Under the pieces are notes generated by a model. It saw only the letters and a program-made list of their open reading frames with translations. It had not been told where the DNA came from and ran no database searches. This document shows, piece by piece, positions 23,366-33,325 of a DNA stretch of 64,000 nt. Position numbers and translations under genes: made by a program. This stretch comes from JAJCYL01 sp965206015. Lineage in GTDB: Bacteria > Bacteroidota > Bacteroidia > Cytophagales > Cyclobacteriaceae. Position 1 is the first letter of the stretch. The number at the start of each line of letters is the position of its first letter. The stretch lies in the NCBI GenBank assembly GCA_965206015.1, contig CBDBIW010000015.1:1-64000 (forward strand), written 5' to 3'.

Positions 23366-24810
23366 CAATGTCGTTTAGTTAAGCTATAAGGGCTTGTAAT
23401 TCATGTGCAATTGCCTTTTAGGTTTCTTTTTACGTTCAAACTTTCTTCCTGGCCTTACTATTTCGATGGTTTTACCAGCAATTCTATCAAATGCTTCAAT
23501 GGCTTTTTTCAAATGCTTCAATGGCTTTTTGTGTGGTCTGTCTGAGTAGCAACCCACAAGTTATTTCCCTTGTCATCGCTAAAGCACTGGTTCGGTTGAT
23601 CTTATAGGAATTCCTGGTTTTGCCCTGCTGATACTCTTTTCTTACCCTTTCTTCAATGGGAAAAGCCAATACTGCACATAAACTCATCATAAATACTTTG
23701 GCAAAAAAGTCTTGTTTTACCGCCCTGGCAGTTTTTCCTGAAAAGTTCTCTACTTCAATGCGGGCTTTGAAAAGTTTGTATCCCTTCTTCAACGGTCCAA
23801 CGCAAATGGTACAGTTCACTCAGATCCTCATAGCTATACTTTTCTGCATCCATTAGAGAAGTGCACAACACTTGCTTTTCTCCATTTTCCAATTCAATAC
23901 ACACCAGACGGCATTTAATTTCTGTATTGATAATATCGGGATATTCCTTTAACAACTCTCGATCTTTGGCAGGGAGTTGGAAACCAACAATACGTTCTTT
24001 TTCTCCACTCTCTGTGAATTCTTTCACCGCTAACCACCAGTCCTGCTTCATACGCATACAGTAGTCAATGCCCCTGGCTTGCAGAAAAAACAAAAGGAAT
24101 ATGCCTGGGCAGCCTCTGTCCGGAAGTAACAAGTCCCCTTTTTTAACTTTTGACAAGTGTTGGTAAAGTAATTCTCTTTCGCTGGAAGCGTAAGGAGCGA
24201 TCTGTGCATCCAAGGTGATTAAATTGAGGGGATCGTATAAAAAGGAACCCATCGCTAAAGACCGTTTGCTATCGGCATCAGGACCAAATTCATGCTCCCC
24301 AAATTCCTCTACTACGCTTTGGTGGTGGGGCAATTGCAACCGGGTACCATCTGCCGATAATAAACGTATTCCTTTCCATACTCAATAGGTGCTTCATCAT
24401 AGAATGTCTTATTTACATTTTCATTCAACTCTACAAAGGCAGTAGGGTTTAATTTTGCCCGAGCCCGGGTGAAGGCACCTTTTGTTACTTTACGGACATT
24501 AAAGTCACTTCCTGTTACTTCCTTGTAAAACACATCAAGTTCACGTTGTAATGAACTTCTAACCCCTTTGGTTAATAGCGTAATCAAATGCCTGAACGAT
24601 AGTTTGCGCTTACGGGTAAATACCCCTTCCCGGCCGTCCTTTGAACGGCTGCAATATTGTTGATCATCTATTCAATCGTTTATGTTTTCAATGGTATTTC
24701 CTCTAAGTTTTCAATGGTATTTCCTCTAAAATCAGGAAGTGTAATACCCCCCCTTTATACCCTTAAATATAACATATAACCGATAAATAATTCTTAACTA
24801 AACGACATTG
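23366..24810 (-). mobile_element. IS4-family insertion sequence, copy 1 (about 1445 bp)
   Basis: The ends are inverted repeats beginning CAATGTCGTTTAGTTAAG at 23366 and its complement ending at 24810. A near-identical element occupies 40267-41712. The transposase reads on the minus strand. No clear direct target duplication is seen; instead the two flanks belong to two different truncated genes, suggesting rearrangement after insertion. Local short duplications (a repeated AATGCTTCAATGGC block near 23500 and a repeated TTTTCAATGGTATTTCC block near 24690-24725) distinguish this copy. Confidence 0.9.
23384..24587 (-). pseudogene. IS4-family transposase, multiply frameshifted (copy 1)
   Basis: The reconstructed protein has the IS4 DDE core: LLSADGTRLQLPH (first Asp), LLLPDRGCPGIFLLF (second Asp) and YHLRWTVEEGYKLFK, the Y-(2)-R-(3)-E-(6)-K signature with the catalytic Glu. 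In the DNA it is split into three frames: 24587-24312, 24339-23755 and 23819-23496. The breaks are near 24375 (before the first Asp motif) and near 23775 (inside the YREK motif). The C-terminus is further altered by a small duplication giving an early stop. The same two breaks occur in copy 2. Confidence 0.88.
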
Positions 24811-25244
24811 ATACCCATATGCCTGACCCACATGAAATTAGATGCAAGGCAATCTGCTGCCATTTGCCATATTTCCCGGCTCTTAATTTTTAAAATCGGT
24901 CGAATTCCTTCTGAGCACAGTGTATCACATATTGCCCAATTGTTGACATTCTGACTGAATTCGTGTAGCAACTCCAAAGTCAAGTTTGGATTCTTCTTAC
25001 AATTCTTATTCAACAATTTGATGGCCAACATTTGTTCTTCGAACCCATCCGAATACCACAATTCCCAGATTAATGAAAAACCGTATTTTTTATATTTTTT
25101 TGCAAGGTTTTTTATAATCGGTAAACGTACGCCATATACATTTTGCGAATTAGGAACAAATTTGGCAAGGGCTATCCTCGCATCTTCAGTCGAAAGTCTC
25201 GTTAGATCATTCTGAACTTGAATCAGAATCTCACTTTCAATCAT
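24798..25244 (-). pseudogene. DNA alkylation repair-like HEAT protein, 3'-truncated by IS copy 1
   Basis: The first ~145 residues of an AlkD-type HEAT-repeat protein: YGVRLPIIKNLAKKY, LWELWYSDG-like IWELWYSDGFEEQMLAIKLL, VNNWAICDTLCSEGI and WQMAADCLASNFMWVRHMGI. Intact members run to about 220-240 residues and continue after R-H/R-x-x-x-V. Here the last codons (NVV and the stop TAG) are supplied by the IS inverted repeat. Its ATG overlaps the OPT stop codon downstream, ATGA, so it was the first gene of a two-gene unit. Confidence 0.72.
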
Positions 25245-27232
25245 TCTTTATTGAAAATATTTACCGGGGTCCTGTACACCCAATAACATATTCCCAATAC
25301 AACAATAAGGCCCGGGGTGCTTCCAAATGGAGGGTCTTCGAAAAGAGCCATGATATCAGTAGAACCGTAGATAGCAACTGGAATGGCTAAGAAGATGCCC
25401 ACCAATGCTTCTCCAGTAATGAGACCGGATGCAATTAGAAGCCCTGTTCGGTTGCTGGTTTGAACTGCGGCAGCCAAATCAGCCTTTTCTGCCTTCTTTT
25501 TGTTTTGATACTTGCGAATCAACCAGGCGATGATCCCTCCAAGCATTATTGCACTGTCCAGTTCAAAAGGTAAGTACAAACCTACAGCAACAGCTAAAAC
25601 AGGAATGCGAAAACCAGAACTTCTCTTTTCCTGGTATTTATCAGCAGCAATAATTAGTGCTCCAAGGACCATTCCTGCGAAAACCATGTCCCAGGGCAAT
25701 CCCCCGCCGAATACACCTTCTGCTACGCTTTGCATTAAAGTAGCCTGGGGAGCAGCTAATGAATCTGGCTTTTCTAACGTACTTGGCCCAAAACCATAAG
25801 CTGTATTTAACAATTCCAAAACCAAGGGCAGGACCATTGCTGCAGAAATAACTCCTATCATCTGCATGATTTGCTGCTTTCGTGGCGTCGCTCCTAATAT
25901 ATGTCCTGCTTTCAGATCCTGCATGTTATCCCCGGCAATTGCGGCAGCACAGGCCACTACAGAACCTATTAAAATAGCAGCGGCAGGACCCTTTTCGGCT
26001 CCGCTTCCAAGCAACGCTAAAAGTACCAGCGAGGAGGTTAATATGGTGGCGATGGTCACGCCGGAAATTGGGTTATTAGAACTTCCAATCAAACCAGCCA
26101 TATATCCCGCAACTGACGCAAATAAAAACCCTGCGATTACCATAAAGATGGCCATTAGGGCAGAAATATGTACTATTTCAATTTCCCTTAAGTAAATGAT
26201 GAATATGGGAACAACCATTACTCCAACTCCTATTATGACCCACTTCATTGGGGTGTCTTGTTCAGTTCGAGGGATTGTTGACTGATCAAATTTTTCTTTA
26301 AATGCTTTGATGCCTTCAGTTACCGCCATACTAATAGCATTTTTCAGACTAATCAATGCCCACAAACCGCCTACAACCATGGAACCAACTCCGAGAAATC
26401 GGATTTTGGTAGTCCAGACAGCACTTCCTAAGGCTGGTGCCGTAACAGCATCAACCGGGCCATTTAAATGTCCGGAAGCCATGTATTGTGCAATTAAGTT
26501 ATCCGCACCTTCGAGGCCAATTATTATTGGTATGCCGATCCACCAACTGATAACACCTCCGGCAAAAATTAATATAGCGACATTGAGTCCAACGATGTAC
26601 CCAACTGCGATTAGAGCCGGGCTTAGGTTCATTCCAAAATATAGCAGCCCTTTATTGCCCAATAGCGCACCTTTCTCAAAAACTCCAGACCAAATCTTAA
26701 TGCCGGCTTCACAAAACTTAACAAGAGCTCCAGCCAAACTACCTGCAATTAGAAATTTGATGGCACTCCCTCCTTCTGCACCTGATTTTAAAACTTCAGC
26801 CGTGGCCACGCCTTCCGGAAACATTAGCTTCTGCTTAATAATTAATGCTGAACGCAATGGAATAGTAAAGAAGACACCCAATACGCCTCCACAGAGTGCA
26901 ATGAGCATTGTTTCCAAGTAATTGAAACTTTCCCAATAACCCATGAGCACAAGGGCTGGAAAAGTGAAAATGACACCAGCCGCAACTGACTCACCCGCGG
27001 AGGCTGAAGTTTGTACTATATTGTTCTCCAGGATGTTGGAATCCTTAAACAGCTTAAGTACCGCCATTGATATAACCGCCGCAGGTATTGATGCTGAAAC
27101 TGTCATCCCAGCAAATAGACCAAGATAAGCATTAGCACCAGCAAGTACCATCGAGAGTACCGCTCCCAGAACGACAGCTTTTACGGTTATTTCTTTAAGA
27201 TTGGTTTTGGGGTCAATGTAAGATTTCTCCAT
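25241..27232 (-). CDS. OPT family oligopeptide transporter
   Basis: A 663-residue inner-membrane protein with about 14-16 hydrophobic helices, of the oligopeptide transporter (OPT) superfamily that imports small peptides or metal-peptide chelates. Seen: VKAVVLGAVLSMVLAGANAYL and GLFAGMTVSASIPAAVISMAV at the N-terminus, NNIVQTSASAGESVAAGVIFT (given as NNIVQTSASAGE and SVAAGVIFT), LMFPEGVATAEVL, and ISGVTIATILTSS with AGDNMQDLKAGHILGATPRKQQ (split as AGDNMQDLKAGH, ILGATPRKQQ). These are typical of the bacterial OPT/YSL-like branch. The gene is intact; the truncated alkylation-repair gene lies directly upstream on the same strand. Confidence 0.9.
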   Translation of the reverse strand: MEKSYIDPKTNLKEITVKAVVLGAVLSMVLAGANAYLGLFAGMTVSASIPAAVISMAVLKLFKDSNILENNIVQTSASAGESVAAGVIFTFPALVLMGYWESFNYLETMLIALCGGVLGVFFTIPLRSALIIKQKLMFPEGVATAEVLKSGAEGGSAIKFLIAGSLAGALVKFCEAGIKIWSGVFEKGALLGNKGLLYFGMNLSPALIAVGYIVGLNVAILIFAGGVISWWIGIPIIIGLEGADNLIAQYMASGHLNGPVDAVTAPALGSAVWTTKIRFLGVGSMVVGGLWALISLKNAISMAVTEGIKAFKEKFDQSTIPRTEQDTPMKWVIIGVGVMVVPIFIIYLREIEIVHISALMAIFMVIAGFLFASVAGYMAGLIGSSNNPISGVTIATILTSSLVLLALLGSGAEKGPAAAILIGSVVACAAAIAGDNMQDLKAGHILGATPRKQQIMQMIGVISAAMVLPLVLELLNTAYGFGPSTLEKPDSLAAPQATLMQSVAEGVFGGGLPWDMVFAGMVLGALIIAADKYQEKRSSGFRIPVLAVAVGLYLPFELDSAIMLGGIIAWLIRKYQNKKKAEKADLAAAVQTSNRTGLLIASGLITGEALVGIFLAIPVAIYGSTDIMALFEDPPFGSTPGLIVVLGICYWVYRTPVNIFNKE

Positions 27233-27321
27233 GTTGCACTTAGTTATTCAAGAGGTCAATAGTCCGGTTTAGACTTTACAGATCATCCAAAATAGCAATA
27301 AATGACTAACGAAGAAATTCC

Positions 27322-28031
27322 TTATGATTTTAGACCGGAAATTTGATTCTTTTCAATGGCCACCAAAGTCAATTGACTGAATGCTTTAACTGCATGGTTA
27401 AGAGTAGAGAATCCCGGGTCTTTTGTGTGGCCCATTTTGTATCTATAACAGATTTGCCGGGCAATTACGGTTATTTTAAACAGACCATAAACGTAGTAGA
27501 ATACCAGATGTGTCAGATTCGCACCGGTTAATGTTGAATACATTGCGGCTACGGTTTCCTTGTTGGGATTGCCTGGCCAAAATGTTGGGCTTAGGCTTAA
27601 TTCTTTCACTATCTCAGGACCGTCGTCTTCCACCCAATAACCACAGGTCGTTGGTCATCGGGAATATGTTTCCTCAAAATAAGGCCACTGATTCGTTCCA
27701 TGAGGTAGCAAGGAGCCCCAATAATTGATTCATCATTACAGTAAAGTAGCGGTTCGGGCACCTTCTTAAAGGGTCCTCTGAGTGCAGTTAAAAATCGAAA
27801 TTCACGTGACATGACATGCCCTGACTTAACATTTGCACCGAATGGGGGACGTCTTAAGACGTATTCCTTAGTGCCAGATTGAAGAAGCTAAGTCAGGTTT
27901 GAAAAACCACTGGAGAATTGAGAAACTGCTATGTTTTCTTTGTGATTGAGTTGGTCGCCTGAGTAGCTCTGCAAAGAACTTATATCCAATTCTTCCCCAC
28001 TTCTTACCGAATTCGGTGGATCAGCTTTCAT
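27322..28031 (-). pseudogene. Aminoglycoside-phosphotransferase-like (APH family) pseudogene
   Basis: From an ATG at 28031 the frame reads MKADPPNSVRSGEELDIS, then AVSQFSSGFSNLT, an in-frame TAG at 27888 where the family has Tyr, LLQSGTKEYVLRRPPFGANV, MSREFRFLTALRGPF and LMERISGLILRKHIPDD. The phosphate-transfer core with H-x-D is missing; after a frameshift the C-terminal part returns as EIVKELSLSPTFWPGNPNKE, LVFYYVYGLFKITVIARQIC and GFSTLNHAVKAF. The size is ~235 codons versus ~350 in intact genes. It starts 2 bases after thrC on the same strand, probably once cotranscribed with it or separate. Confidence 0.7.
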
Positions 28032-28032
28032 C

Positions 28033-29328
28033 TCATTTTAATAAATAGGCTTTTAAGTCTTCGTAAGTATTGCCTATAATTATACTATCCTTAGCCTTTC
28101 CCATTACCTCCTCCAAACTCAAAGGGATATTTACATCGCTACCGGTTGCTCTGTCGACTGTATCAACAAATTTAGCGGGGTGAGCTGTGGCCAGGCTAAT
28201 TCCTATCGACTCCATATTTTCTTTAAGATAATCTTTCATACCCCTGTATCCAATGGCACTGTGTGGACATAGGAAATAATCGAATCGGTCATAAACTTCT
28301 GAAATAACTTCCAGGGTGTCTTCGTCATTATAGTAGCACCCTGTAACATGTTTTCTTATTTCCTCATATTCATCTCCCAGTAATGATTTCATTCTTGGAA
28401 AATTACTCGGGTTGCCCACATCCATCGCATTTGCAAGCGTTTGAATTGAGGGCTTAGGATCGAAAACTCCATTAAGAAGATAATCGGGTACAATCTTATT
28501 AATATTTGTTGCTGCAATGTATTTATCAACCTTCATTCCCATTTTTCCGGCCAGAAGCCCACCACTCAGATTGCCCAAATTTCCACTTGGTATACAAAAC
28601 ACAATCTCTTTATTTATCTCTTTTAGACGAGACCAGGCGTACATGTAATAAAATGACTGAGGAATCAGTCTGGCAACATTTATGCTATTCGCTGAAGTCA
28701 GTTTGTGTTTTCCATTGACTTCCGGATCAAGGAATGCCTGTTTGACCATCATCTGGCAGTCGTCAAAAGTCCCTTGTACCTCTAATGCCTGAATATTTTG
28801 ACCGTTAGTTGTTAATTGCTTCTCCTGCAGTTCACTCACTTTACCACTTGGGTACAGAAGAGTAACTTTTATCCCCGGAACTCCAAGAAAACCCTGGGCA
28901 ACAGCACTCCCAGTATCCCCAGACGTAGCTACCAGGATGTTAATTTCTTTATTCGAATTGGCATTAAAATGTCCCAACAGTCTAGCCATAAACCGAGCAC
29001 CAAAATCTTTAAAAGCGAACGTTGGACCATGAAATAATTCCAGCACATAAATGTTGGAATCTAATTGTACCAGAGGCACTTCGAAATTAAAGACGTCGTC
29101 AATAATTGATTGCAGATTTTCATCAGTCATTTGATCACCAATGAGCTTCCGAGACATTTCGAATGCTATTTCAGTGAACGATCGCTCCTGTGCATTTTGT
29201 AGAAATGATTCGGTCAAAACAGGAATTGATTCTGGCATGTAAAGACCACTATCATCAGGTAATCCTTTAAAAACTGCCTCTTGTAATGATGCTCTTGGGC
29301 TTTGATGATTTGTGCTGTAAAATTTCAT
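28033..29328 (-). CDS. thrC: Threonine synthase
   Basis: It converts O-phosphohomoserine to threonine, the last step of threonine synthesis, in the cytosol. Seen: the N-terminal YSTNHQSPRASLQEAVFKGL, the PLP-lysine block FHGPTFAFKDFGARFMARLL (K in AFKDF), NILVATSGDTGSAVA, and SGNLGNLSGGLLAGKMG contacting the cofactor phosphate. The length of 431 residues is the bacterial class-1-like form. It is the third gene of the thrABC unit, 5 bases after thrB. Confidence 0.95.
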   Translation of the reverse strand: MKFYSTNHQSPRASLQEAVFKGLPDDSGLYMPESIPVLTESFLQNAQERSFTEIAFEMSRKLIGDQMTDENLQSIIDDVFNFEVPLVQLDSNIYVLELFHGPTFAFKDFGARFMARLLGHFNANSNKEINILVATSGDTGSAVAQGFLGVPGIKVTLLYPSGKVSELQEKQLTTNGQNIQALEVQGTFDDCQMMVKQAFLDPEVNGKHKLTSANSINVARLIPQSFYYMYAWSRLKEINKEIVFCIPSGNLGNLSGGLLAGKMGMKVDKYIAATNINKIVPDYLLNGVFDPKPSIQTLANAMDVGNPSNFPRMKSLLGDEYEEIRKHVTGCYYNDEDTLEVISEVYDRFDYFLCPHSAIGYRGMKDYLKENMESIGISLATAHPAKFVDTVDRATGSDVNIPLSLEEVMGKAKDSIIIGNTYEDLKAYLLK

Positions 29329-29333
29329 TCTTC

Positions 29334-30263
29334 TTAAATTATAACCGGGCCCTTTTTGTTAATTTTTGAAACAAACATCTGATGTTCAATACCTTTTTTC
29401 TCGTAGTAATCTTCTAATGCTTTACCACATTTTTTAGCTACCTCGCCCCCCTTACAAAAGGCAAACATCGCTGGACCTGAACCTGAAATACTTAAACCCA
29501 GTGCACCACTTTGAATAGCTAACTCCTTAACCTCATTGAATCCCGGAATTAACTTGGACCTGTAGGGCTCAGCTACATGGTCTTTCAGTGACCGACTTAT
29601 CAGATCATAATCACTACTCATTAAACCACTAATTAGTCCAGCAACATTAGCCCACTGCTTTGAGGCTGTTTTCAGGGGGATATCGTATGGAAGTAGGTCG
29701 CGAGCCTCTGATGTTATTATCTCAACTTCGGGGTAAATCAGGACCACATATAAATCGTCAGGTACCGGTATATTTATAACATCGTATGGGTCATTACTCC
29801 TGATCAGTGTAAAACCACCGTATAAACAGGGAGTTACGTTGTCAGCATGATGCGTTCCACTGGCGAAAAACTCTCCCTCCATCGCAAAATGGAGTAATCT
29901 TTCTTTTGAGAAGGGGCGATCTAATAATTCATTTATTGCAAATGCACCAACTACTGCACTCGCTGCACTTGAGCCCAACCCACTCCCAGAGGGCATTTTT
30001 TTGTGGAGTATTATGTCTACGCCAATTGGATTGGTGTACTGATTCAAGAAAGCCTGTATCGCAATGCTTGCGGTATTCTTTTCCGAATCTCGTGATAATT
30101 TGCCATCATCTCCCGTTATATCAACGAATCTAATTCCTGGTATATCGCTTTTGGTCAACTGTATTTCATCCCCTGGCTTGTCTACGGCAAAACCAAGCAC
30201 GTCAAAACCCACACAGGCATTTCCAACGGTAGCTGGTGCAAAAACTTTGATACTATCCGCCAT
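29334..30263 (-). CDS. thrB: Homoserine kinase
   Basis: It phosphorylates homoserine with ATP. It is a GHMP-kinase fold: KVFAPATVGNACVGFDVLG at the N-terminus, the ATP-binding loop PSGSGLGSSAASAVVGAFA around residue 90, and the C-terminal GALGLSISGSGPAMFAF. At 309 residues it matches the family. Its ATG overlaps the thrA stop by 11 bases and thrC follows after 5 bases, giving a compact pathway operon. Confidence 0.95.
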   Translation of the reverse strand: MADSIKVFAPATVGNACVGFDVLGFAVDKPGDEIQLTKSDIPGIRFVDITGDDGKLSRDSEKNTASIAIQAFLNQYTNPIGVDIILHKKMPSGSGLGSSAASAVVGAFAINELLDRPFSKERLLHFAMEGEFFASGTHHADNVTPCLYGGFTLIRSNDPYDVINIPVPDDLYVVLIYPEVEIITSEARDLLPYDIPLKTASKQWANVAGLISGLMSSDYDLISRSLKDHVAEPYRSKLIPGFNEVKELAIQSGALGLSISGSGPAMFAFCKGGEVAKKCGKALEDYYEKKGIEHQMFVSKINKKGPVII

Positions 30264-32730
30264 TGGAGATCTTTAAATTCTCGGGTGATAAATAATTACT
30301 AATGCTAATGATCTCTGCAAAGACTCCGGCGGCAGTCACCTCTGCACCGGCTCCTGGGCCTTTTACAACCAAAGGTCTCTCATTGTATCTATTAGTGGTC
30401 AATAGCACTATATTATCACTGACAAAGAGGTTATAAAACGGATGCTCAGATTCCACTTCCTCTAATTTAATAACCGCCTTACCTGATCTCATTGAGGCAA
30501 TATATCTCAAAACTTTCCCTTCTTTGCTGGCTTTACTCTTGAGCTTTTCAAGTTGATTGTCAATCTTTTCTAATTCTGTAAAAAAATCATCCACAGTGGC
30601 CGCTTTGAAACAAGAGGCGGGAAGGATAGGCTCAATTTTTACGTCCTTTAGTTCCAAATTATAGCCAGCTTCCCGCGAAAGAATAAGAATTTTGCGGGCT
30701 ACATCCATTCCATTCAAATCATCTCTAGGGTCTGGTTCTGTCAAACCTTTTTCCTTAGCTTCTTTTACAACTTCGCTGAACTTTCGATTGCCGGAAAAGC
30801 TGTTAAAAATATAAGATATGGTTCCAGAAAGAATTCCCTCTATTTCCAGGATTTCATCACCGCTATTCTTCAGATCGTTCATAGTGGTGATAATCGGCAA
30901 ACCCGCCCCTACGTTGGTTTCATAGAGGAACTTAACTCCCTGGTCGAATGCGGTCTTTTTAAGTTTCAAATAAGTTTCTTGAGAACCTGAGTTTGCCAGT
31001 TTATTGGGTGTAACTATGGAAATGCTGGATTCCAAAACTCGCTCATAATTATCGACGACCTCCTGACTGGAGGTGCAATCAATAAATACGGAATTAGGCA
31101 TATTAATTTTGATCATTTGATCAACAAAGGTTTGGAAATTGGACCTTCTTCCCGGATAATCAATTTTGTCTTTCCAGCTTATCAGGTCAATGCCTTCGTC
31201 GTTAAAATGCTTATGTCTTGAATTGACTATTCCAACAAGATTGATATTGATATTTTGCTCCTTTCTAAGATCTTCGAGCTTTTGACTTATCTGTTGAAGC
31301 AGTGTGCTCCCAATGAGACCAACTCCAGCAAGATATATATTGACTTGCTTTTGGTTGGAGAGGAAAAAAGCCTCGTGGAGGACATTTAAAGCTTTCGTTA
31401 GATTGGAAAACCCGATCACAATGGAAAGGTTTAGTTCTGAAGATCCTTGAGCAATTGCTCTAACATTTATGCCATTTCGGCCAAGAGAAGTGAACATTTT
31501 GGCTGCAATTCCAGGTGTATTCCTCATGTTTTCACCGATTACGGCCAAAACAGACAAGTTATCCTCAACATTAATTTCATCAATGTGACCCCTACTAATT
31601 TCAAATTCGAACGAATTTCGAATCGCCTTTTTGGCATTGCTTGCTTGTTCAGGTTTTACAGCAAAAGTTATCGAATGCTCGGAGGATGCCTGCGTTATTA
31701 GTATAACATTTATATCCTTATCAGCTAGTGAACCAAACAGTCTATAGGCCATTCCAGGCACTCCGATCATTCCACTGCCGGAGAGACTAATAAGAGAAAC
31801 TTGCTCTATAGAGGAAATTCCTTTAACTAGAAAATTCCCTTCAATGGGGTTTTCGGAAACTGTTGTTCCCTCAAAATTAGAATTAAAGGTGTTTCTGATC
31901 TTTAAAGGAATTTTCTTTGCTATAGCAGGTTGTAGTGTTGGAGGATAAATTACTTTAGCCCCAAAATGTGACATTTCCATGGCCTCATTAAAAGTTAATG
32001 AGGGTAATGAATAGGCCGATTTCACCTTCTTTGGATCTGCAGTTAAAACACCATCCACATCTGTCCAGATTTCAATTTCGGATGCATCTAAAGCGGCAGC
32101 AATTATCGCAGCTGTGTAGTCCGAACCACCACGACCCAGAGTTGTGGTTTGGTCACTCATGGATTTCGCCAAAAAACCCGTTACAATTGAAATCGTTCCC
32201 TTTTTCTTAAAATGCTTTTGGAGATTATCATTGGTTATTTTAAAATCTACTGTGGCGTTTCCAAATTGGTCATCCGTCACGATCAGTTCACGTGTATCAA
32301 CTGCATTTGATTCGATTTTAAGTGATGAAATATAGTCTGAAATGATTTGTGATGACAGTCTCTCGCCAAGACTTTGAATCAGGTCCAATGTCCTGACAGA
32401 TAATTCCTGAAGCAATGCCACACCTGTAAGTAGTGCTTCTGAATTCTCGAATTCTTTGACAATAAAGTCCACTACACCATGCCCGTCTCCAAGCAATTTA
32501 TTGGCAGTGTCCAGGTGAGATTTTCTGAGATTGATTAGTTCACGTTTCCATTCTTCGTCGGCTACAGCAGCTCGTTGACCCAATCGGATCAATCTATTGG
32601 TCACACCGCTCATGGCTGAAACCACAACAATGATCCATTCTCCTTGCGAATGATGCTGTTGAATGATATCTGAAACCAACCGGATATTCTCCGCAGATCC
32701 GACCGAAGTGCCTCCGAACTTTAAAACTTT
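30253..32730 (-). CDS. thrA: Bifunctional aspartokinase / homoserine dehydrogenase
   Basis: The first and third steps of threonine synthesis in one protein. The ATG at 32730 (MKVLKFGGTSVGSAENIRLV) is the conserved start; 32757 adds nine residues. Seen: the aspartokinase N-terminus KFGGTSVG, TLGRGGSDYTAAIIAAALDA, ACT domains with SGSGMIGVPGMAYRLFGSL and APGIA-like NTPGIAAKMFTSLGRNGINV, then the NAD-binding loop of homoserine dehydrogenase GVGLIGSTLLQQI and YETNVGAGLPIITTMNDLKN (a conserved HSD block), GTISYIFNSF and DPRDDLNGMDVARK. At 825 residues it is full length. Threonine feedback via the ACT region is likely. No leader peptide or attenuator was recognised upstream. Confidence 0.95.
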   Translation of the reverse strand, partial: KVLKFGGTSVGSAENIRLVSDIIQQHHSQGEWIIVVVSAMSGVTNRLIRLGQRAAVADEEWKRELINLRKSHLDTANKLLGDGHGVVDFIVKEFENSEALLTGVALLQELSVRTLDLIQSLGERLSSQIISDYISSLKIESNAVDTRELIVTDDQFGNATVDFKITNDNLQKHFKKKGTISIVTGFLAKSMSDQTTTLGRGGSDYTAAIIAAALDASEIEIWTDVDGVLTADPKKVKSAYSLPSLTFNEAMEMSHFGAKVIYPPTLQPAIAKKIPLKIRNTFNSNFEGTTVSENPIEGNFLVKGISSIEQVSLISLSGSGMIGVPGMAYRLFGSLADKDINVILITQASSEHSITFAVKPEQASNAKKAIRNSFEFEISRGHIDEINVEDNLSVLAVIGENMRNTPGIAAKMFTSLGRNGINVRAIAQGSSELNLSIVIGFSNLTKALNVLHEAFFLSNQKQVNIYLAGVGLIGSTLLQQISQKLEDLRKEQNININLVGIVNSRHKHFNDEGIDLISWKDKIDYPGRRSNFQTFVDQMIKINMPNSVFIDCTSSQEVVDNYERVLESSISIVTPNKLANSGSQETYLKLKKTAFDQGVKFLYETNVGAGLPIITTMNDLKNSGDEILEIEGILSGTISYIFNSFSGNRKFSEVVKEAKEKGLTEPDPRDDLNGMDVARKILILSREAGYNLELKDVKIEPILPASCFKAATVDDFFTELEKIDNQLEKLKSKASKEGKVLRYIASMRSGKAVIKLEEVESEHPFYNLFVSDNIVLLTTNRYNERPLVVKGPGAGAEVTAAGVFAEIISISNYLSPENLKISNGG

Positions 32731-32867
32731 CATTGTTTTTACAAATTGAGGCGGCAAAATTGAGGAATTAATAATAAAGAAGGGAGGGTCAGGCGGATTA
32801 ATCTTGCTTATGCTCTAATTATTATAGAAGTAATCAATAATTAATTGATTCAATGAAATAATGCCAA

Positions 32868-33323
32868 TTAGAGTTCATTGCGATATTTGCGAGGTGCCCA
32901 TAAAAAGCCGAAAGCCTCTCCTCCGTTTTTTGTTCTTTTTTCATGATGGACGAAATGTGCATTCATTATCCTTTTCAAATAGCCTGCTTTAGGGTTGACC
33001 TTTATCTTGATTCTTCGATGAACAAGTACATCATGAAATAGAAAATAGAAGATACCATAAGCCATTACTCCATAACCGAAGTACCTCAGCATCTCCAATC
33101 CCTCAACGTAGTATCCAACCCCAATCAGAGCAATACTTGGTATGCTAAAAACCACTGCAAAGAGATCGTTCCTTTCTAAAGTATGATCATGCATGGTGTG
33201 GTGTGACTTATGCCATGACCATAAAAAACCATGCATAATGTATTTATGAGAAGCCCATGCCATCCATTCCATAAATAAAAAGGCAGTTAAGATAATTCCG
33301 GCATTAGCCAATACCTCCAGCAT
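32868..33323 (-). CDS. crtZ: Beta-carotene hydroxylase (fatty acid hydroxylase superfamily)
   Basis: A di-iron membrane hydroxylase that adds 3-hydroxyl groups to beta-carotene to give zeaxanthin. Seen: histidine boxes HKYIMH (residues ~26-31), HKSHHTMHDH, FHDVLVHRR and HFVHHEK, and four hydrophobic segments. At 151 residues it is typical of CrtZ. Last gene of the carotenoid operon, 2 bases after ispH. Confidence 0.9.
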   Translation of the reverse strand: MLEVLANAGIILTAFLFMEWMAWASHKYIMHGFLWSWHKSHHTMHDHTLERNDLFAVVFSIPSIALIGVGYYVEGLEMLRYFGYGVMAYGIFYFLFHDVLVHRRIKIKVNPKAGYLKRIMNAHFVHHEKRTKNGGEAFGFLWAPRKYRNEL

Positions 33324-33325
33324 TT

